Notes under the pieces: model-generated
What the model was told of the DNA's origin: nothing
The model's database searches: none
Seen by the model: only the letters and a program-made list of their open reading frames with translations
Shown: positions 42,905 to 52,802 of the stretch, one piece after another
Numbering within the stretch: position 1 is the stretch's first letter
Layout: each line of letters opens with the position of its first letter
Program-made: the position numbers and the translations under genes
From: CAVSRC01 sp963730325
Lineage (GTDB): Bacteria; Pseudomonadota; Alphaproteobacteria; Rhizobiales; Kaistiaceae
Assembly: GCA_963730325.1 (NCBI GenBank)
Contig: CAVSRC010000019.1
Location: 248,001 to 312,000 of the forward strand
Direction: 5' to 3'
DNA: 64,000 nt

Positions 42905-44098
42905 GCGCAGCCGACAAAGATCGCGACATCGCCATTGCCGTCGTCGGTGCGGGGCCGGTTGGCCTCGCAGCGGCGCTCGCGCTCAGCGATGCCGGTCATT
43001 CGGTGGCGCTGGTCGCCCCTGCCCGGCCGCCGGCCGACGCGCGCACCTCGGCGCTGCTCGCGGGCTCCGTGGCGCTGTTGGAAAAGATCGGCGTCTGGCA
43101 CGACATCGCCGGCGAGGCGGCGCCGCTCCGCACCATGCGTATCGTCGACGGCACACGGCGCCTCATCCGCGCGCCGGAAGTCGCCTTCCATGCGCACGAG
43201 ATCGGCCTCGACGCCTTCGGCCACAATATTGCGAACGCCGTCCTCGTCTCGGCCCTGGAGGCCGCCGTCGACACGCGCCCGATCGTGCGGCGCGAGGCCT
43301 TTGTCGAGAGGGTCACGCCCGGCGACCGGTCGATCGCCCTGACGCTTTCCACCGGCGATACGCTTGTGCGCGCGTCTGGCGGTGGCCGCCGACGGCCGCC
43401 GCTCGAAGGTGCGCGACGGGGTGGGCATCGCCGTCGATAGCTGGCGCTACGATCAGGCGGCGCTGGTCTGCAACCTCACTCATGCGATCCCGCACGAGGA
43501 TAGCTCGACCGAGTTCCACACCGAGGCGGGGCCGTTCACGCTCGTCCCCCTGCCCGGCAAGCGCTCGAGCCTGGTCTGGGTGGATCGCCCGGTGGAAACC
43601 GAGCGGCGGCTGGCGCTCGACGAAGACGCGCTCGCCGCCGAGATCGAGGCCCGCTCGCAATCGGTGCTCGGCGCCATTGCCATCGACGGCAAGCGCCAGA
43701 TGTTTCCGCTGTCGGGCATGAATGCGCGGCGCTTCGCGGCCGATCGCGTGGCGCTTGCCGGCGAGGCCGCCCATCTCTTCCCGCCGATCGGCGCGCAGGG
43801 CCTCAATCTCGGCTATCGCGACGTGACGGCGCTGGCCGATGTGCTTGCCGGCCGGCACGACGATCCCGGCGCGGCGCCGGTGCTTGCCGCCTACGATCGC
43901 GCTCGGCGCGGCGACGTGCTCGGGCGCACGGCCGCGGTCGATGCGCTCAACCGCACGCTATTGTCGGAATTCCTGCCGGTGCAGGCGCTGCGCGGCGCCG
44001 GCCTGTTCCTGCTCGACCGGGTGGCGCCGCTCCGCCATTTCGCCATGCGCCAGGGCGTGGCGTTCAGTGGAACGGATCGACCGGCAGAATATCCCTGA
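42901..44098 (+). CDS. UbiH/COQ6-family FAD monooxygenase (frameshifted)
   Basis: A flavoprotein hydroxylase of the ubiquinone-biosynthesis type. The FAD-binding motif is IAVVGAGPVGLAAALALSDA; the GD motif is in DRVALAGEAAHLFPPIGAQG, followed by NLGYRDVTALADVL. After TLSTGDTLVRA the frame shifts at about 43369-43374, in a short CG repeat. One further CG pair would restore the expected LVRARLAVAADGRRSKVR; one base fewer would also restore the frame. Repaired length is about 398-399. It is coupled to the YeeE pair by an ATGA overlap, and its last 35 nt overlap the convergent AEC transporter gene. Confidence 0.83.
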
Positions 44099-45026
44099 CC
44101 AGCAGGATCAGCACCACGGTCACCGTGGCGATGGAGATGATCGTGCCGAGCAGCACGCCGACGGGTGCCCAGTCGGCATAGGACTTGTACTCGCGGGCGA
44201 AGCGGATGACGCCGGTCGCCGGCGGCAGCGCCGCCATCAGAATAGCGGCATGGACCCAGACCGGGTCGAAATCGCCGACCCAGCTCAGCAGCAGATAGAC
44301 GATCAGCGGGTGGGCGACGAGCTTGATGCCGATCAGCACGGGCAGCTCCGGCGGGACCTTGTCGATGGTGCGGCCGGTCAGGCTGACGCCGACGGTGAAG
44401 AGGGCCGCCGGTGCGGCGGCGCTGCCCAGCATCGACAGCACCGAATCGGCGGCAACCGGCAAAGTGAGGCCGGTGAGCGCGAAGAGCAGCCCGAGAATGG
44501 TGGCCAGCACCAGCGGATTGAGCAACGCCTGGCGCACGATCCTCTGCGCCAGCTCGGCCGGATCGACGCGCATGGTGCTGCCCAGCGTCATCATCAGCGG
44601 CGCGGTGATGACGATCAGCGCATTGTCGAAGCTGAAGATCAGCGCCATCGGCAGCGCCGCCGCGGTGCCGAAAGCGGCCAGCACCAGGGCCGGCGCCAGC
44701 ATGCCGATATTGGAATAGGAGCCGACCAGCCCCTGGATCGTGGCCCGGGTGATCTGGCCGCCGTTGGTCAGGGCGCCGACCGAAAAGGCGATGGCGAAAA
44801 CGCAGTAGGTCGCGAAGGTCGTCGTCAGAATGAACGACCAGCCGGCGGTATCGGTGAACGGCGCCTTGGCGACCAGGCGGAAGAACAGCGCCGGCATGGC
44901 CAGGTAGGTGACGAAGAAGGTCAGTCCGGCCAGGCCCTCCTCGGAAACCCGGCGCAGGCGCGCGGCGCCATAGCCGAGGAACAGCACGCCGAAGAAGGGG
45001 AGGATGAGCCGGAGGATATCGCTCAT
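44064..45026 (-). CDS. AEC-family (auxin efflux carrier) transporter
   Basis: A 320-residue membrane protein with about ten helices in two five-helix halves: LILPFFGVLFLGYGAARL at the start, VGSYSNIGMLAPALVLAAFG (crossover-type helix) in the middle, and AAILMAALPPATGVIRFARE near the end. Bacterial AEC proteins export malonate, malate or other organic acids; the substrate is unknown here. The last 35 nt overlap the ubiH-like gene on the other strand. Confidence 0.87.
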   Translation of the reverse strand: MSDILRLILPFFGVLFLGYGAARLRRVSEEGLAGLTFFVTYLAMPALFFRLVAKAPFTDTAGWSFILTTTFATYCVFAIAFSVGALTNGGQITRATIQGLVGSYSNIGMLAPALVLAAFGTAAALPMALIFSFDNALIVITAPLMMTLGSTMRVDPAELAQRIVRQALLNPLVLATILGLLFALTGLTLPVAADSVLSMLGSAAAPAALFTVGVSLTGRTIDKVPPELPVLIGIKLVAHPLIVYLLLSWVGDFDPVWVHAAILMAALPPATGVIRFAREYKSYADWAPVGVLLGTIISIATVTVVLILLVRDILPVDPFH

Positions 45027-45221
45027 GATCGCTGCGGCGAAGGTTCCCGTGGCGAATCGCTCCGCGAGCGGGCCTGCCCCGTCGCCGCCACCTCCGGCTG
45101 CCTATCGGTTTCGCCAAATCCGGTCAATTGCGGCGGGGCCGCAGGACCGGCGCGATTTGACAAGATGCCCCGCTCCGTGTGTCTTGCGGCGGGAGGGGTC
45201 CAGTCGCCTGGAGTAGTGACC

Positions 45222-45557
45222 ATGAACAGGACGCGCTCGGCCAAGTTCGCTATCGGACAGGTTGTGCGGCACCGTGTCTTCCCGTTCCGCGGGGTCGTCT
45301 TCGACATCGATCCGGTCTTCGACAACACCGAAGAGTGGTGGGAGGCGATTCCCGAAGACGTGCGCCCCTCCAAGGACCAGCCCTACTACCACCTGTTCGC
45401 CGAGAACTCGGACAGCGAATACATCGCCTATGTCTCCGAGCAGAACCTCCTGCCCGACGATTCCGACGAGCCGCTGCGTCATCCGCAGATCAGCGAGTTC
45501 TTCAGGAAGCGCGACGGCGACATCTACGTCGCCCGCGACCGCGGCGATCTGCACTGA
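45222..45557 (+). CDS. hspQ: Heat shock protein HspQ
   Basis: A 111-residue YccV-like protein. The conserved core is KFAIGQVVRHRVFPFRGVVF then DIDPVFDNTEEWW, then PYYHLFAEN and AYVSEQNLLPDDS. HspQ enhances Lon activity and affects DnaA/oriC control in enterobacteria; that role here is inferred. The ATG at 45222 begins the homology, although the frame is open far upstream. A strong terminator follows 28 bp after the stop. Confidence 0.93.
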   Translation: MNRTRSAKFAIGQVVRHRVFPFRGVVFDIDPVFDNTEEWWEAIPEDVRPSKDQPYYHLFAENSDSEYIAYVSEQNLLPDDSDEPLRHPQISEFFRKRDGDIYVARDRGDLH

Positions 45558-45585
45558 CCGCCGTCGCAAGCGGGTCTGAATCGAA

Positions 45586-45610
45586 AAGCGCGGGCCCGGG
45601 GCCCGCGCTT
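45586..45610. terminator. Bidirectional terminator between hspQ and the IalB-family gene
   Basis: A 12-bp perfect inverted repeat, AAGCGCGGGCCC-G-GGGCCCGCGCTT, lies between two convergent genes, with AAAA on one side and TTCT on the other. It can end transcription in both directions. Confidence 0.8.
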
Positions 45611-45639
45611 CTGATTCCATACAACGCTGCTTCGCGCTC

Positions 45640-46299
45640 TTAGCCGCCGCTGGCCTTTGCCTTGCGCTGCTCGTCGATGAGCTGCTGGCCGCGCTGCTGC
45701 GCCTTCTGCTGGAAGAGCTTGGCCGTCGCTTCGCGCTGCTTGGCAAGCGCGCTTTCGCCCATGTCCGGTCCGTCGAACGTCTTGGAGAAGCCGATCAGCG
45801 AGAAGTCGATCGGCACGGTCTTGTTCTCGCCGGTGGTGAGCTGAAGTTCCAGCATGCCGCCCTTGCGCAAGGCGGCGATGAAATCTTCGCCGGCCGGGGC
45901 CTGGGCGATACACACCACATGCTGGCTCTTGGGCGCATCCGGCCAGCAGATGACGTATTGCGCGGTCGCCTGCTTGGCGCCGTCGACGCTGATCGGAATG
46001 CCCGGCGGGAAGACAAAGCCCGGCGGCACGGTAATGCCGATGCCGAACTTCTTCGGATCGGCCGTGGTCTGAATCGTGAAGGTGGCAAGCACCTGCGGGC
46101 CGGACTCGACGACGTAGTCTCTGGTCACCGCGCAGGTGGCCGGATTCTTCGGATCGCAAATCTTGAGCCAGCGCTGCGCATCGTTAGCCGTAGGCGGCGC
46201 ATCCTGGGCCATCGCCGCGACCGGCGTACCCATCATCAGGGCCGCGGCAGTCACAGCGGGCAGAGCGTGTTTGAGGAATTCAGTCGTCCGATTGGGCAT
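45640..46299 (-). CDS. Invasion-associated locus B (IalB) family protein
   Basis: A 219-residue secreted protein. A signal peptide (LPAVTAAALMMGTPVAAMA) precedes the IalB core: RWLKICDPKNPATCAVTRDY with two conserved Cys, then GIGITVPPGFVFPPGIPISV and QYVICWPDAPKSQHVVCIAQ with two more Cys, then FSLIGFSKTFDGPD. The C-terminus is a Gln/Lys/Arg-rich helix (LFQQKAQQRGQQLIDEQRKA). IalB-like proteins are widespread in Hyphomicrobiales; direct evidence for invasion comes only from Bartonella. I start at the ATG at 46299. Confidence 0.92.
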   Translation of the reverse strand: MPNRTTEFLKHALPAVTAAALMMGTPVAAMAQDAPPTANDAQRWLKICDPKNPATCAVTRDYVVESGPQVLATFTIQTTADPKKFGIGITVPPGFVFPPGIPISVDGAKQATAQYVICWPDAPKSQHVVCIAQAPAGEDFIAALRKGGMLELQLTTGENKTVPIDFSLIGFSKTFDGPDMGESALAKQREATAKLFQQKAQQRGQQLIDEQRKAKASGG

Positions 46300-46576
46300 C
46301 AGGGTTTCCCCGTTTGAACTTGTCCCGGACGCGAACATCTGTGGCTCGCGCTAAGCTGCCGGCTGGATGACCGTCAAATGAGGCAAGACGGTGGCCCGGC
46401 GGCTCGCATCATTAGCTTGCCCGCACCGGGATTTCCAGCCGAATACCGGTCGATTGCCGGTTGCCGTGTGGGACGTACCGCCGGCGGTCTCTGTGTACGC
46501 ACAATATGCTACTCTTCGCGGGTCATCACAGATTGCGAAAGCCGCTTCTGCCGAGCACCAACTCAGGGCAACTGCC

Positions 46577-48424
46577 ATGACCGCAACCATCCTCTCCCTC
46601 TCGCTCCGGCGGCCGATCGCCGCGGCGATTGCCTTGACCCTCGGTTTCGGGCTGGCACCGCAACTTGCCGCAGCCCAACCCATGCACGGCATTGCCATGA
46701 TCGGCGATCCGGCCCTGCCGGCCGATTTCGATCATCTGCCCTACGCCAATCCGGACGCGCCCAAGGGCGGCAGGATCACCTATGGCGTCGTCGGCACCTT
46801 CGACAGCCTCAATCCGTTCATCGTTCAGGGCGGCTTCACCTCGGCGCGCGGCCTGTCCGATCCGATCTTCGGCAGGCTCGTCTTCGAGTCCCTGCTGGAA
46901 CGCAGCGCCGACGAAGCCTTCACGCTCTATGGCAACATCGCCGAGACGGTGGAAACACCGCCGGACCGCTCCTGGGTCGAGTTCACCATCAACCCGCAAG
47001 CGAAGTTCTCCGACGGCATGCCGGTGACCGTCGACGACGTGATCTTCTCCATGGAGATCCTGCGCGACAAGGGCCGGCCCAACTACAAGGCCTATTATTC
47101 CAAGATCTCCAGCGTCGAGCGGGTCGGCGAGCGCGGCGTGCGCTTCAATCTCGAGGGCGCCGACGACCGCGAATTGCCGCTCATCATCGGCCTGATGCCG
47201 ATCTTCCCCAAACACGCCATCGATCCCGACACCTTCGACAAGTCGACGCTGAAGCCGCCCATCGGCAGCGGGCCCTATGTGGTCGGCGCGGTGAACGCGC
47301 CCACTTCCATCGTCTACAAGCGCAACCCCGACTACTGGGGCAAGGACCTGCCCATCCACCGCGGTGTCTTCAATTTCGACGAGGTCAGGGTCGAGTATTA
47401 CCGCGACGCCAACACCATGTTCGAGGCTTTCAAGAAGGGCCTCTACGACGTCAATCCGGAAGGCGACCCGGCGCAGTGGAACACCGCCTACGACTTCCCG
47501 GCCGCGAAGGAAGGCAAGGTCGTCAAGGAGACCTTCAAGACGGGCACGCCCAAGGGCATGTCGGGCTTGGTCTTCAACACGCGCCGGCCGGTGTTCGCCG
47601 ACAAGCGCGTGCGCAAGGCGCTGGCGACGCTGTTCGATTTCGATTGGGTCAACAAGAACCTCTACTACGGCGCCTTCGTGCGGGCGGGCGGTTATTTCAA
47701 CGATTCTGAGCTTTCCGCCGTCGGAAAGCCGGCGAGCGACAAGGAGAAGGCGCTGCTCGAGCCCTTCCCCGGTGTCGTCGACCAGGACGTGATGGACGGC
47801 ACCTACGAGCCGGTCTCGGCGGGTGGCGCCGATGGCGGGCGCGCGGTCATGCGCGCCGCACTGGAGCAGCTGCAGGCCGCCGGCTATGCGCTGAAGGGCA
47901 ACCAGCTCGTCAACACCAAGACCGGCAAGCCGCTCGCCTTCGAGATCATGGTGGTCAACAACGAGGACGAGAAGCTGGCGCTTGCCTATCAGCGCACGCT
48001 CGGCCGCGTCGGCATCAAGGTGAGCGTGCGCAATGTCGAGGATGCGCAGTTCCAGCCGCGGCTGCAGCAGTTCGACTACGACATGGTGCGCCGCTCATGG
48101 GGGGCGTCGCTGTCGCCCGGCAACGAGCAGCTCGGCCGCTGGAGCAGCGAGGCCGCAGACCGGCCGAGCTCGTTCAACTATGCCGGCGCCAAACAGCCGG
48201 CGATCGACGCCATGATCGCCGCCATGCTCGCCGCGCGGTCGCGCGAGGATTTCGTCGCGGCGGTGCGGGCGCTCGACCGGGTGTTGATCTCCGGCTACTA
48301 CGTCGTGCCGCTGTTCTACCTGCCCGACGCGTGGGTGGCGCGCTGGGACACGGTCCAGCATCCAGACACGGCGCCGCTCACGGGCTACGTCCTGCCGACC
48401 TGGTGGCGCAAGCCGGGAGGCTGA
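46577..48424 (+). CDS. Extracellular solute-binding protein, family 5 (oligopeptide, YejA-like)
   Basis: A 615-residue periplasmic binding protein. A signal peptide (RRPIAAAIALTLGFGLAPQL, then AAAQ) precedes HGIAMIGDPALPADFDHLPY, PDAPKGGRITYGVVGTFDSL and NPFIV; the family 5 markers FTINPQAKFSDGMPVTVDDV and PPIGSGPYVV follow, and the end is typical of YejA-like proteins (RWDTVQHPDTAPLTGYVLPT). It likely binds oligopeptides, or microcin-C-like compounds as in E. coli YejABEF; permease genes are not adjacent here. I chose the ATG at 46577; the open frame extends upstream to 46391 without homology. Confidence 0.92.
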   Translation: MTATILSLSLRRPIAAAIALTLGFGLAPQLAAAQPMHGIAMIGDPALPADFDHLPYANPDAPKGGRITYGVVGTFDSLNPFIVQGGFTSARGLSDPIFGRLVFESLLERSADEAFTLYGNIAETVETPPDRSWVEFTINPQAKFSDGMPVTVDDVIFSMEILRDKGRPNYKAYYSKISSVERVGERGVRFNLEGADDRELPLIIGLMPIFPKHAIDPDTFDKSTLKPPIGSGPYVVGAVNAPTSIVYKRNPDYWGKDLPIHRGVFNFDEVRVEYYRDANTMFEAFKKGLYDVNPEGDPAQWNTAYDFPAAKEGKVVKETFKTGTPKGMSGLVFNTRRPVFADKRVRKALATLFDFDWVNKNLYYGAFVRAGGYFNDSELSAVGKPASDKEKALLEPFPGVVDQDVMDGTYEPVSAGGADGGRAVMRAALEQLQAAGYALKGNQLVNTKTGKPLAFEIMVVNNEDEKLALAYQRTLGRVGIKVSVRNVEDAQFQPRLQQFDYDMVRRSWGASLSPGNEQLGRWSSEAADRPSSFNYAGAKQPAIDAMIAAMLAARSREDFVAAVRALDRVLISGYYVVPLFYLPDAWVARWDTVQHPDTAPLTGYVLPTWWRKPGG

Positions 48425-48469
48425 GGCGGCGCATTTTGCATTCGCGGCCGTGGACCCTATGTTGGCCGG

Positions 48470-49138
48470 ATGTCTGCTGATCCCGTCACCATCGACGTCA
48501 TCTCCGATGTCGTTTGCCCGTGGTGCTATCTCGGCAAGCGCCGGCTGGCCCGCGCCGTGGGCCTGCTGCCGGAAATCCAGGTCATCGTGCGCTGGCGGCC
48601 GTTTCGGCTCGACCCGACGATTCCGCCGGACGGCGTCGCCCGGGAGGACTACCTGAACGCCAAGTTCGGCAGCGTCGAAGCCATCGCCGAGAGCCATCGT
48701 CAGCTCACCGAACGCGGGCGCGAGGAAGGCATCGATTATCATTTCGATCGCATCACCCGCTCTCCGAACACGGTGGATGCGCACCGTCTGGTGCACTGGG
48801 CGGCCGCCGAGGGCGCTCAGGACGACATGGTCGAGCGGCTGTTCGTCGCCTATTTCAGCGAGGGTCTCGATGTCGGCGACCCGGAGGTTCTTGCCGATCT
48901 GGCGGAGGATGTCGGCTTCGACAGCGCCACCGTTGGCCAGCGCCTGACCAGCGACGAGGACCGCGACCTCATCGTTGCCGAGATCGAGAATGCCTACCGC
49001 ATCGGCGTGTCGGGCGTTCCCTGCTTCATCATCGATCGCCGCCTGGCGGTGACCGGGGCGCATCCCGCCGATGTGCTGGTACAGGCGATCGAACAGGCAG
49101 TCGCCGAGCGCGCGGCGGTGGCGACCGAGGAAGGCTAG
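48470..49138 (+). CDS. DsbA-family oxidoreductase (FrnE-like)
   Basis: A 222-residue thioredoxin-fold protein with an all-helical insertion. The active site is DVVCPWCYLGKRRL (CPWC, residues about 16-19), and the cis-Pro segment is IGVSGVPCFIID. Without a signal peptide it is cytoplasmic, as for FrnE-type proteins that protect against oxidative stress; 2-hydroxychromene-2-carboxylate isomerase is a more distant relative. Its 3' end (GAGGAAGGCTAG) overlaps the convergent diguanylate cyclase stop by 4 nt, and the same tail is duplicated 1.9 kb downstream. Confidence 0.9.
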   Translation: MSADPVTIDVISDVVCPWCYLGKRRLARAVGLLPEIQVIVRWRPFRLDPTIPPDGVAREDYLNAKFGSVEAIAESHRQLTERGREEGIDYHFDRITRSPNTVDAHRLVHWAAAEGAQDDMVERLFVAYFSEGLDVGDPEVLADLAEDVGFDSATVGQRLTSDEDRDLIVAEIENAYRIGVSGVPCFIIDRRLAVTGAHPADVLVQAIEQAVAERAAVATEEG

Positions 49139-50901
49139 GCGCTTTCCTGCAATTGCGAGAGACCGGGCCGGTCGCCATCGTAGATGGCCGTGCGGTTGCG
49201 GCCGCGGGCCTTGGCGACGTAGCAGGCAGCATCAGCCTGGCGCATGAGCTCGGCCGGGCTGGACGAGGAATGGCTGGAGATGGCGGTGATGCCGATGCTG
49301 GCGCCGATGCCGCCGCCGGTCTCGCTGGTGCGCTCCCAGGCGACGCGCAGCGCGCAGATCGCATCGATGATCTTCTCGGCGACGCGGGAAGCATGGGCCA
49401 CCGAGCAGTCGGGAAGCAGAAGCGCGAACTCGTCGCCGCCGATGCGGGCGGCGAAGTCGTTGCTGCGGCAGCTGCGGCGGATGGCGGCGCCGATGTCGCG
49501 CAGCACCGCATCGCCGGCGGCGTGACCGGCGCTGTCGTTGACCTTCTTGAAGTGGTCGAGGTCGATGAAGCAGAGCGCGTGCTCGCGCGCCTCGTGCTGG
49601 GCCTGGCGCACGGCTTCCTCGAGGGCCTGCTGGAAGGTTGCCCGGTTGGGCAGATCGGTGAGGCTGTCGTACATGGCCGTATGGGTAAGCTGGCGGTGCA
49701 GCGCGCGGCTGTCGCTGACGTCCTGGAACACCAGCACGGCGCCGATGACGGCCCCCTGGGGCGTGCGCACCGGCGCGGCCGAAGCGCGCACTTCGTGACG
49801 CTTGCCGTCGCGGCCGATGAGCACCGTCTCGCCATCGAGGTAATGCAGGCGGTCCTGCGACAGACATTCGGCCACCGGATTGACCGTCAGCGTCTTGGTG
49901 GTCTCATCGAGGATGGCGAAGATCTCCCCGACCTTGCGGCCGGCCGCTTCCGCCGACGGCCAGCCGGTCATCTCCTCGGCAACGTGGTTCATGAACACGA
50001 CGAGCCCGGCCGCATCGGTGGAGATGACGCCGTCGGCGATCGATTCGAGCGTGACCTTGAGGCGCTCCTTTTCGAGGGCGAGCTGCATCTCGACCCGCTT
50101 GATCGCCGTGATGTCGGTGTCGGTGCCGAGAACCCGTGACGGGCTGCCGTCGGGATTCCAGGCGACCGGCTTGCCGCGGCTGAGGATCCAGATGTAGTGG
50201 CCGTCACGGTGGCGCTCGCGATACTCGAACTCGTTGTAGGGCAACTCGCCGGTATCCTGGCGCTTGGCCGCCTCGCGGATGCGCTCGCGGTCGTCGGGAT
50301 GAATGCGCGCCAGCCAGGATTCGGCGGCTGGATCGATCTCCTCGTCGGGGTCGATGCCGCGCATCAGCTTCCACATGCGCGAATAGAAGGCGGTCTTGGC
50401 GTTCAGGTCGTGGTCCCAGACTCCCTGCCCGGCGCTTTCCAGGGCGAAGTTCCAGCGGCTCTCGCTCTCGGCCAGTGCCGCCTCGGCCCACTTCTGCCGG
50501 TCGATATCGATCGCCTGGACGATAACGTATTGCGCTGCGCCGCTTTCCTCGTCGCGGATTGCCGACGCCTTGACCAGGACCCAGATCGGATTGCCGTTCT
50601 TCTTCCTGTAGCGGCGCTCGGCGCGGTAACTGTCGCGCTGCCCGTCGAGCAACTCCTGAAACTGCGTGGACGTCCGAGGGACGTCGTCGGGAAAGACCAG
50701 GGCGCCGACGCCAACGTCCACCGGCTCGTCCGTCTCGTAGCCGAGCAGCTCGTAGAAGGCGCGATTGGCGTAGAGCAGGCGGTTGTCAGGACTGATGAGG
50801 AAGGTCGCGACGGCAGCATTGTCCAGCACACTGCGAAGCAATTCTTCGCGGTGCCTGAAGCGGAAAGTACTGTTCCCCCGATTCGCCGGCATCGTCTTCA
50901 T
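49135..50901 (-). CDS. Diguanylate cyclase with PAS sensor domains (copy 1)
   Basis: A 588-residue protein without membrane helices. Three PAS/PAC-type sensor domains precede the cyclase: one near residues 25-145 (LISPDNRLLYANRAFYELLG), one near 150-275 (SRWNFALESAGQGVWDHDLN, YRERHRDGHYIWILSRGK) and one near 280-405 (IADGVISTDAAGLVVFMNHV). The GGDEF domain follows, with HTAMYDSLTDLPNR and an intact GGDEF (about 488-492). An RSND inhibitory site lies five residues before it, so c-di-GMP product inhibition is expected. There is no EAL domain. It is a tandem paralogue of the next gene. Confidence 0.92.
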   Translation of the reverse strand: MKTMPANRGNSTFRFRHREELLRSVLDNAAVATFLISPDNRLLYANRAFYELLGYETDEPVDVGVGALVFPDDVPRTSTQFQELLDGQRDSYRAERRYRKKNGNPIWVLVKASAIRDEESGAAQYVIVQAIDIDRQKWAEAALAESESRWNFALESAGQGVWDHDLNAKTAFYSRMWKLMRGIDPDEEIDPAAESWLARIHPDDRERIREAAKRQDTGELPYNEFEYRERHRDGHYIWILSRGKPVAWNPDGSPSRVLGTDTDITAIKRVEMQLALEKERLKVTLESIADGVISTDAAGLVVFMNHVAEEMTGWPSAEAAGRKVGEIFAILDETTKTLTVNPVAECLSQDRLHYLDGETVLIGRDGKRHEVRASAAPVRTPQGAVIGAVLVFQDVSDSRALHRQLTHTAMYDSLTDLPNRATFQQALEEAVRQAQHEAREHALCFIDLDHFKKVNDSAGHAAGDAVLRDIGAAIRRSCRSNDFAARIGGDEFALLLPDCSVAHASRVAEKIIDAICALRVAWERTSETGGGIGASIGITAISSHSSSSPAELMRQADAACYVAKARGRNRTAIYDGDRPGLSQLQESA

Positions 50902-51038
50902 TGAACGACGATTGTCGCGCAACTTCGTTAAGACGACTTTGCCGTGGGTCACCTCAATTTATGCTTTCCCGTTGGTTGCCGCGGAGCCGGTCGCGGGCCT
51001 GTAGCCTGCCTCGGCGATGGAGGCGCGGCCGAGGAAGG

Positions 51039-52802
51039 CTAGGCGCTTTCCTGTAATTGCGAGAATCCGGAGCGATCGCCATCGTAGATGGCGGTGCGGT
51101 TGCGGCCGCGCGCCTTGGCGACGTAGCAGGCGGCATCGGCCTGGCGCATCAACTCGACCGGATCGTTGCTGCGGCCGGTGATCGCGGTGATGCCGATACT
51201 GGCGCCGATGCCGTCGCGGGCCTCGCTGGTGCGCTCCCAGGAGAAGCGCAGCGAGGCAATCGCGTCGATGATTTTCCCGGCGACGCGGGTGGCGCTGGCG
51301 ACCGAGCAATCGGGCAGCAGCAACGCGAACTCGTCGCCGCCGATGCGGGCGGCGAAGTCGTTGCTGCGGCAGCTGCGGCGGATGGCGGCGCCGATGTCGC
51401 GCAGCACCGCATCGCCGGCGGCATGGCCGGCATTGTCGTTGACCTTCTTGAAGTGGTCGAGGTCGATGAAGCAGAGCGCGTGTTCGCGCGCCTCGTGCTG
51501 GGCCTGACGCACGGCTTCCCCGAGGGCCTGCTGGAAGGTTGCCCGGTTGGGCAGGTCGGTGAGGCTGTCGTGCATGGCGGTATGGGCGAGCTGACGCTGC
51601 AGCGCGCGGCTGTCGGTAACGTCCTGGAACACAAGCACGGCGCCGATGACGGCGCCCTGGGGCGTGCGCACCGGGGCTGCGGAGGCGCGCACGTCGTGGC
51701 GCTTGCCGTCGCGGCCGATGAGCACCGTTTCGCCGTCGAGGTAATGCAGGCGGCCTTTCGACAGACATTCGGCCACCGGATTGACCGTCAGCCTTTCGCT
51801 CGCCTCGTCGAGGACGGCGAAGATCGCACCGACGTTACGGCCGGCGGCCTCGTCCGAGGGCCAGCCGGTCATTACTTCGGCGACCGGGTTCATGAACACC
51901 ACGAGCCCGGCGGCATCGGTGGAGATGACACCGTCGGCGATCGATTCGAGCGTGACCTTGAGGCGCTCCTTTTCGAGGGCAAGCTGCGATTCGACCCGCT
52001 TGATCGCGGTGATGTCGGTGTCGGTGCCGAGCACCCGCGCTGCCTTGCCGTCGGGATTCCGGGTGACCGCCTTGCCGCGGCTGAGGATCCAGATGTAGTG
52101 CCCGTCGCGGTGACGTTCGCGATACTCGATCTCCTTTAGGGACAGTTCGCCGCTGTCCTGCTGTGAGTTGGTTGCCTGGATGCGCTCGCGGTCGTCGGGA
52201 TGGACCCGCTCCAGCCAGGACTCGGGCGACCAGTTGACCTCCTCGTCGGGATCGAGACCGCGCATGAGCTTCCACGTGCGCGAGTAGAACGCGGTTCCGG
52301 CGTTCAAATTGTGATCCCAGACACCCTGGCCGGCGCTTTCCAGGGCGAAGTTCCAGCGGCTCTCGCTTTCGGCAAGCGCCGCCTCGGCGCGCTTCTGCCG
52401 GTCGATATCGATCGCCTGGACAATCGTGTAGTGAAGGTCGCCAGTCTCGGCGTCGCGCAGCGCCGAGGCCGAGACCAGCACCCAGATCGGCTCGCCGCCC
52501 TTCTTCACATAGCGCCGCTCGGCACGATAACCCTCGGCTGCGCCTTCCCGCAGGGTCTGCATCTGCGCATCGGCACGCGGCAGGTCGTCGGCGTGGATCA
52601 GATCGTCGACGACAACCGTGAAGGGGTCGTCCTCGTCATAGCCAAGCAGGTTGCGGAACGCGCGGTTGGTGTAGAGCAGGCGGCCGTCCGGCCCCACCAG
52701 AAAGGTGGCGACAGCAGCGTTCTCCAAGACGCTGCGAAGCAATTCTTCGCGGTGCCTGAAGCGGAAAGTACTGTTCCCCCGATTCGCCGGCATCGTCTTC
52801 AT
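51039..52802 (-). CDS. Diguanylate cyclase with PAS sensor domains (copy 2)
   Basis: A 587-residue sister of the neighbouring cyclase with the same domain order and an identical beginning (MKTMPANRGNSTFRFRHREE). The GGDEF domain is nearly identical, with the active site and the RSND I-site intact. Divergence is concentrated in the first PAS domain (LVGPDGRLLYTNRAFRNLLG here versus LISPDNRLLYANRAFYELLG) and the linker after it, suggesting that signal recognition is what has changed. Upstream DNA is similar for about 40 bp and then differs, so the promoters may differ. Confidence 0.92.
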   Translation of the reverse strand: MKTMPANRGNSTFRFRHREELLRSVLENAAVATFLVGPDGRLLYTNRAFRNLLGYDEDDPFTVVVDDLIHADDLPRADAQMQTLREGAAEGYRAERRYVKKGGEPIWVLVSASALRDAETGDLHYTIVQAIDIDRQKRAEAALAESESRWNFALESAGQGVWDHNLNAGTAFYSRTWKLMRGLDPDEEVNWSPESWLERVHPDDRERIQATNSQQDSGELSLKEIEYRERHRDGHYIWILSRGKAVTRNPDGKAARVLGTDTDITAIKRVESQLALEKERLKVTLESIADGVISTDAAGLVVFMNPVAEVMTGWPSDEAAGRNVGAIFAVLDEASERLTVNPVAECLSKGRLHYLDGETVLIGRDGKRHDVRASAAPVRTPQGAVIGAVLVFQDVTDSRALQRQLAHTAMHDSLTDLPNRATFQQALGEAVRQAQHEAREHALCFIDLDHFKKVNDNAGHAAGDAVLRDIGAAIRRSCRSNDFAARIGGDEFALLLPDCSVASATRVAGKIIDAIASLRFSWERTSEARDGIGASIGITAITGRSNDPVELMRQADAACYVAKARGRNRTAIYDGDRSGFSQLQESA

